9,434 nt of DNA from Nitrosopumilus sp. BACL13 MAG-121220-bin23 (GTDB lineage Archaea; Thermoproteota; Nitrososphaeria; Nitrososphaerales; Nitrosopumilaceae). The translations under genes were made by a program, and so were the position numbers. Under the pieces are notes generated by a model. That model was not told the DNA's origin, did not search any database, and saw only the letters and a program-made list of their open reading frames with translations. Numbering within the stretch: position 1 is the stretch's first letter; each line of letters starts with the position of its first letter. This document shows, piece by piece, positions 5,724-9,434 of this stretch. The stretch is from assembly GCA_001437625.1 (NCBI GenBank), contig LIAL01000046.1, positions 1-9,434 of the forward strand, written 5' to 3'.

Positions 5724-6398
5724 ATGGCATACAAAACTTGTATATCAATTGGAGAAAATACACCAAATAAAATAAGATCTAAATTAAAAGTTGCATTAAA
5801 AAAATCAGATTATGTTGAAATTAGATTAGATTTTTTAAAAAGTGAACAAATTCCGAAAACATTAGAAATAATAAAAAAAGATCTAAGCAAAGTTGTTTGT
5901 ACATTAAGACCAAAAACAGAAGGCGGTAAATTTACAGGAAATGAGAAAGAACGGATTTCAATAATAAAATTAATTGCAGAATATAATCCATTTTTACTGG
6001 ACATAGAATTCAACACATTAAATAAAAATAAAGAGTTATTCAAATACCTAAAATCAACAAAAACTCAGTTGTTAGTTTCTTGGCATGATTTTAAAAAAAC
6101 ACCAAAAAATTCAGAATTAAAAAATAAAATTAAACAAATGAGTAAATTTTCAATTAATGTAAAAATTGTAAGTACAGCAAAATCAACAGATGATTCAACT
6201 AGAATGTTAGAACTATACAGCAATAAAGGAAAAAATAATTTAATTTCATTTGCCATGGGGGATTTTGGTAGAATTTCCAGAATTTTATGCCTATATCTTG
6301 GAAGCCCATACACTTACGTATCACTAGGGAAAGCAATAGCTCCAGGACAATTTAGTGTAGATGAAGTTAAAAAAATAATCAATTTAAAAAAGAACTAA
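5724..6398 (+). CDS. aroD: 3-dehydroquinate dehydratase, type I
   Basis: This 224-residue enzyme dehydrates 3-dehydroquinate to 3-dehydroshikimate through a Schiff base. Type I markers are YVEIRLDFL (30-38), VCTLRPKTEGGKF (58-70), LLDIEFN (91-97), LLVSWHDFKKTP (116-127), in which His121 is the catalytic base, and NVKIVSTAKSTDD (145-157), in which Lys147 is the Schiff-base lysine. ISFAMGDFGRISR (174-186) holds the substrate-binding arginine, and YTYVSLGKAIAPGQFS (196-211) is the closing C-terminal block. All key residues are present. The length is at the short end for the family, as is common in archaea. The ATG follows the aroB' stop after one base, so the two are co-transcribed and probably coupled; there is no clear Shine-Dalgarno. 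The stretch is strongly Lys/Asn/Ile-rich, in keeping with the AT-rich genome. Confidence 0.95.
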   Translation: MAYKTCISIGENTPNKIRSKLKVALKKSDYVEIRLDFLKSEQIPKTLEIIKKDLSKVVCTLRPKTEGGKFTGNEKERISIIKLIAEYNPFLLDIEFNTLNKNKELFKYLKSTKTQLLVSWHDFKKTPKNSELKNKIKQMSKFSINVKIVSTAKSTDDSTRMLELYSNKGKNNLISFAMGDFGRISRILCLYLGSPYTYVSLGKAIAPGQFSVDEVKKIINLKKN

Positions 6399-6413
6399 AT
6401 AAAAAATTGAGAG

Positions 6414-6419
6414 TTTAAA
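6414..6419 (+). promoter_or_regulatory. Possible internal promoter (TATA-like box) before aroE
   Basis: TTTAAA sits in the only sizeable gap within the operon (6399-6445), centred 29-30 bases before the aroE ATG at 6446. No Shine-Dalgarno precedes that ATG. Together these suggest a separate near-leaderless transcript for aroE-aroK-aroA. In such AT-rich DNA the hexamer alone is weak evidence. Confidence 0.4.
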
Positions 6420-6445
6420 TCAATCATATTACTCAATAAAATAAA

Positions 6446-7267
6446 ATGGCAAAAAGTTTTGCAGTAATTGGAGATCCCATTGATCATTCCTTATCTCCAA
6501 ACATTCACAGTGCAGCATTTAGAGAATTAAACTTAGATTCATCATACATAGGATATAGAATTCCAAAAGGAGAATTAGAAGGAGGGATTGAGGGACTTAA
6601 AAAAATAAAAATAAATGGATTCAATATCACCATTCCACACAAAATTGAAATGATGAAATATCTAGATAAAATGGATGAATCATGTAGTATAATTGGTGCA
6701 GTTAACACAGTTGTAAATAATGAAGGTGTGTTGAAAGGTTACAATACAGATATGGATGGGTTTTTGGAACCGCTTAAAAAAAGAAATATTACAATTCAGA
6801 ATAGTAAAGTCTTACTATTAGGAGCAGGTGGAGCTGCAAGAGCAATCGTTGCAGGAATTGCAAAAGAAAAAGCTGCAAACATAGACATTGTAAATAGAAC
6901 AATAGAAAAAGCAAATAATTTATCAGAATTTGCCAGAAAACTAGGATTAAGTGCAAAAGTAAAAAAAATAGAATCAATTGATACAACCATAGAAGATTAT
7001 GACATAATCATCAATGCAACATCCATTGGATTAAAAGATGAACCAAGTCCAATATCGTTTGAAGGAATAAATGAAAAAACAGTTGTGTATGATATTGTAT
7101 ACACACCAATGAATACAGATTTTATTAAAAAAGCAAAACTAAAAAATGCAATCATAATTTATGGATATGAAATGCTTCTCGGACAAGCAACTAGAGCATT
7201 TGAAATTTGGCATGAGATAAAAGCGCCATATAATGCAATGAAAAAATCATTGTTAGGAGGATTCTGA
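6446..7267 (+). CDS. aroE: Shikimate 5-dehydrogenase
   Basis: This 273-residue enzyme reduces 3-dehydroshikimate to shikimate, with NADPH expected. The N-terminal substrate domain opens VIGDPIDHSLSPNIHSAAF (7-25), with the shikimate-binding Ser15 and Ser17. It continues FNITIPHK (59-66, catalytic Lys66), GAVNT (84-88) and GYNTDMDGF (98-106, catalytic Asp102). The Rossmann domain has LLGAGGAARA (124-133) and NRTIEK (150-155), whose Arg is typical of NADP binding. YTPMNTD (219-225) and MLLGQATRAFEIW (243-255) complete the site, with Gln247 conserved. Length matches the family. The ATG lies 47 bases after aroD, the longest spacing in the operon, with a TATA-like box in the gap. The stop (TGA) shares its last base with the ATG of the kinase gene. 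Confidence 0.96.
   Translation: MAKSFAVIGDPIDHSLSPNIHSAAFRELNLDSSYIGYRIPKGELEGGIEGLKKIKINGFNITIPHKIEMMKYLDKMDESCSIIGAVNTVVNNEGVLKGYNTDMDGFLEPLKKRNITIQNSKVLLLGAGGAARAIVAGIAKEKAANIDIVNRTIEKANNLSEFARKLGLSAKVKKIESIDTTIEDYDIIINATSIGLKDEPSPISFEGINEKTVVYDIVYTPMNTDFIKKAKLKNAIIIYGYEMLLGQATRAFEIWHEIKAPYNAMKKSLLGGF
7256..7260 (+). promoter_or_regulatory. Strong Shine-Dalgarno site for the shikimate kinase gene
   Basis: GGAGG lies six bases before the ATG at 7267 and inside the last codons of aroE. It is the only textbook site found before a gene start in this window and fixes the kinase start at the TGATG junction. Confidence 0.75.
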
Positions 7268-8121
7268 TGGCAAAAGTAAAAGCTACGGTTCATGGAGCAG
7301 TTTCAATAGTTAGTGCAATTGCCAATAAAAAAGGAGCGACTCTAGGAATTGAATTAAAAGTTGAAGTTACAATAGAAACATCAGAAGGTAAAGGAATAGT
7401 AATCCAATCAGAAAACAGAAGTCTCAGTTCACGACTAATTAACAAAACAATTGAAAAAATTGTATCAAAAAAAGATCTAGAAAAAAATAAAATACTAATC
7501 ACATTAACTTCAGAAATTCCAACAGGGTATGGATTAAAAAGTTCAAGTGCAATATCATCAGCAATTGCATTAGCATGTGCAAAAATATTTAAACCAAAAT
7601 TAACAGATAAGCAAATTTTAGTAGCAGGTGTAGATGCATCAATTGAATCCAAAGTAAGTATTACTGGTGCATATGATGATGCATGTTCATGTTACTATGG
7701 GGGATTTAATGTAACAGATAATGGAAAAAGAAAAAGAATACATTTTGAAAGAATACCATCAAATTTAATTGCAATTATTTTTATTCCAAAAAATAGAAAA
7801 CGAGGGAATTTGAAAAGATTGAAAATATTATCACCTATTTTTAATAATGCATGGGAATTAGCAAAAGAAAAAAAGTATTGGGAATCTATGACAATCAACG
7901 GGTTAGCAACATCAGCTATTTTAAATTCAGATCCTAAAATAATCGTAGATTTAATTGAAAATGGGGCATTAGCAGCATCAGTTTCAGGAAACGGTCCATC
8001 AATAGCTGCAATAGTTAAAAAAGAAAATGTGTCAAATATCAAAAAAGTATTTGAGGCATTAGAAGGAAACATAATTGTTTCAAAAGTAAATAACAAAAAG
8101 GCGGAAGTAAATGAACTGTAA
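7267..8121 (+). CDS. aroK: Shikimate kinase, archaeal GHMP type
   Basis: This 284-residue protein phosphorylates shikimate to shikimate 3-phosphate with ATP. It belongs to the GHMP kinase superfamily (galactokinase, homoserine kinase, mevalonate kinase) and is unrelated to the P-loop AroK/AroL of bacteria. Motif 1 opens with ATVHGAVSIVSA (6-17). The ATP-binding motif 2 is PTGYGLKSSSAISSA (85-99). TGAYDDACSCYYGG (133-146) resembles the family's substrate region, and motif 3 is ASVSGNGPSIAAI (237-249). Length is normal for archaeal shikimate kinases (about 280). Other GHMP kinases are possible on motifs alone, but the position between aroE and aroA settles the assignment. Its start overlaps the aroE stop by one base with a good Shine-Dalgarno, and its end overlaps aroA by 11 bases. 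Confidence 0.94.
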   Translation: MAKVKATVHGAVSIVSAIANKKGATLGIELKVEVTIETSEGKGIVIQSENRSLSSRLINKTIEKIVSKKDLEKNKILITLTSEIPTGYGLKSSSAISSAIALACAKIFKPKLTDKQILVAGVDASIESKVSITGAYDDACSCYYGGFNVTDNGKRKRIHFERIPSNLIAIIFIPKNRKRGNLKRLKILSPIFNNAWELAKEKKYWESMTINGLATSAILNSDPKIIVDLIENGALAASVSGNGPSIAAIVKKENVSNIKKVFEALEGNIIVSKVNNKKAEVNEL

Positions 8122-9379
8122 AGTAGAGAAATCAACAATCAAAGGAGAGATTATCTGTCCTTCAAATAAAAGCTATACACATAGAGGTATTTTTCTAGCA
8201 TCACTTGCAGGTAATAATAGTAAAATAGAAAATATCTTACTATCAGCAGATACAAAAGCAACGATTGAAGCATGTAAAAAATTTGGAGCAATCATAGAGG
8301 TAAAGAATTCAACAATCATTGTAAAAGAACCAATAAAAATAGGCACAAATGTACCTGAAATCAATACTGAAAATTCAGGGACAACAATTAGAATTGCAAT
8401 AGGAATTGCCAGTTTATTTTCAGAAGAGATTATCCTAACAGGAGATAAGAGTCTTCAGAAAAGACCAATGCAGCCACTATTAGATGCATTATCAAGCATA
8501 GGAGCAAAATGTATTTCAACAGATGGAAAACCACCAATTAAAATCAAAGGTCAAATTATAGGAGGGAATATAACAATTCCAGGAAATTTGTCTAGCCAAT
8601 TTATCTCATCATTATTAATTACTGCACCTCTAACAAAAAAAGGAATTAATTTAAACATAGAGGGGGATTTAGTTTCAAAACCATACCTAGATGCAACAAT
8701 TGCAACAATGAGAAAATTCGGAGTTTCAGTTCAAACATTAATTCCATATAAAAAATATAACGTGTTACCACAAATTTATAAAAATACCACATTTACAGTT
8801 CCAATTGATTTTTCAAGTTTGGCATTAATTCTTTCATTTGCAGTACTGAATGGAGAAGATATAACAGTCAAAGGAAGTATGGGAAACTTACCACAAGGAG
8901 ATGAAGCATTCATAGATTTTCTAGAACAATTAGGAGTGTCAGTGATAATTGATGATAATGAAATTAAAATTAAATCACCTGAAAAATTAAAAGGCGGAGT
9001 ATTTGATTTAAGAAATTCACCAGATCTATTACCGCCACTTGCGATATTATCGTTAATTTCATCAAACCCAATAGAGATTGTAAATGTAAAACATGCAAGA
9101 TTAAAAGAAACAGATAGAATTGCTATTCTTGCAAGAGAATTACCAAAAATAGGAATCAATGTAGAAGAAAAGGAAGATGGCTTAATTTTAGAATCTTCAA
9201 ATAAATTGATAGGTGCAAATCTAGATTCAGAAAATGATCATAGGTTATTTATGGCATTTTGTATTGCTGGAACATATATTGGAAATTGCACTGTAACAGA
9301 CTCAGAATCAGTAGAAGTATCATATCCAAATTTTATAGAAGAAATGAACAGATTAGGCGCAAAAATTCAAAAATTATAA
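8111..9379 (+). CDS. aroA: 3-phosphoshikimate 1-carboxyvinyltransferase (EPSP synthase)
   Basis: This 422-residue enzyme transfers the enolpyruvyl group of PEP to shikimate 3-phosphate, the step before chorismate. It has the expected two-lobed inverse alpha/beta-barrel sequence. CPSNKSYTHR (16-25) includes the substrate-binding Lys20-Ser21 and Arg25. ENSGTTIR (87-94) is the PEP-site loop, with Gly90 equivalent to E. coli Gly96 and Arg94 to Arg100. QKRPMQPLLDAL (116-127), SSQFISSLL (161-169), PQGDEAF (261-267), NSPDLLPPLA (302-311, with the catalytic Asp305), RLKETDR (330-336) and NDHRLFMAF (375-383) follow. The residue equivalent to E. coli Pro101 is Ile95. The ATG lies 11 bases inside the kinase gene, preceded closely by gcggaag, which may act as a weak ribosome site. 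The C-terminus is complete. Confidence 0.96.
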   Translation: MNCKVEKSTIKGEIICPSNKSYTHRGIFLASLAGNNSKIENILLSADTKATIEACKKFGAIIEVKNSTIIVKEPIKIGTNVPEINTENSGTTIRIAIGIASLFSEEIILTGDKSLQKRPMQPLLDALSSIGAKCISTDGKPPIKIKGQIIGGNITIPGNLSSQFISSLLITAPLTKKGINLNIEGDLVSKPYLDATIATMRKFGVSVQTLIPYKKYNVLPQIYKNTTFTVPIDFSSLALILSFAVLNGEDITVKGSMGNLPQGDEAFIDFLEQLGVSVIIDDNEIKIKSPEKLKGGVFDLRNSPDLLPPLAILSLISSNPIEIVNVKHARLKETDRIAILARELPKIGINVEEKEDGLILESSNKLIGANLDSENDHRLFMAFCIAGTYIGNCTVTDSESVEVSYPNFIEEMNRLGAKIQKL

Positions 9380-9396
9380 AAAATTTAAAAAAACTA

Positions 9397-9408
9397 AATA
9401 TATATAAG
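9397..9408 (+). promoter_or_regulatory. TATA box at right edge, probably for the next gene
   Basis: After the aroA stop, bases 9380-9434 contain no gene. AATATATATAAG is a strong TATA-like element whose transcript would start about 9428-9432, at the window edge. It suggests that whatever follows (chorismate synthase would be the natural candidate, but is not visible) has its own promoter on the plus strand. Confidence 0.4.
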
Positions 9409-9434
9409 CAAATTTTAATTGAAGAATTTATTGC

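Noticed and set aside
7290..8138. Two minus-strand ORFs of 120 and 147 codons opposite the shikimate kinase
   Set aside because: They mirror a strongly supported GHMP kinase gene; AT-rich genes rich in Lys and Ile codons commonly give long open antisense frames here. No start context or motif supports them.
8776..9159. Minus-strand 127-codon ORF opposite EPSP synthase
   Set aside because: It is contained in the conserved C-terminal lobe of aroA and shows no independent signal.

Overview
The window looks like part of an ammonia-oxidising archaeon of the Nitrosopumilus/Nitrosarchaeum type (Thaumarchaeota/Nitrososphaerota, group I.1a). The reasons are the very AT-rich sequence with AGA- and ATA-rich codon use, TATA boxes placed about 26-30 bases before start codons (leaderless or nearly leaderless genes), and the archaeal-specific enzyme set: ADTH synthase, 3-dehydroquinate synthase II and a GHMP-type shikimate kinase. 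The taxonomic call is inference; the window holds no rRNA gene.

Left edge (1-735). The strongest oddity is a gene on the minus strand, starting at 651 and running off the left edge. It encodes a short N-terminal coiled coil followed by a Lys/Pro/Thr/Glu-rich tail made of four apparently identical 132-bp (44-codon) tandem repeats. The long forward reading frame across the same bases is only its shadow. It shares an 84-96 bp divergent promoter region with a small Cys/His-rich protein of unknown function (748-1122, plus strand).

Middle (1123-3738). A UbiD-family decarboxylase (plus, GTG start) and a radical SAM enzyme of the MqnC type (minus, TTG start) converge. Their last two codons overlap in the palindrome CTATAG. 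MqnC belongs to the futalosine route to menaquinone, and UbiD-type enzymes perform a late decarboxylation in that route, so the pair is probably a menaquinone module.

Right (3739-9434). After a 147-bp divergent intergenic region with two inverted repeats and a promoter on each strand comes a compact shikimate operon in exact biochemical order: ADTH synthase (aroA'), 3-dehydroquinate synthase II (aroB'), type I dehydroquinase (aroD), shikimate dehydrogenase (aroE), archaeal shikimate kinase (aroK) and EPSP synthase (aroA). Most junctions overlap or nearly touch. The exception is a 47-bp gap before aroE that holds a TATA-like box and may be an internal promoter. Chorismate synthase is not in the window; a TATA box at the right edge suggests another transcription unit follows. 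The operon carries the early precursors to EPSP, one step before chorismate. Chorismate is also the entry substrate of the futalosine pathway, so the mqnC/ubiD pair next door would draw on the product of this operon.

No tRNA, rRNA, CRISPR, insertion sequence or phage gene was seen. The window is mostly ordinary core metabolism. The repeat-tail protein and the small Cys/His protein are the parts with no obvious assigned function.
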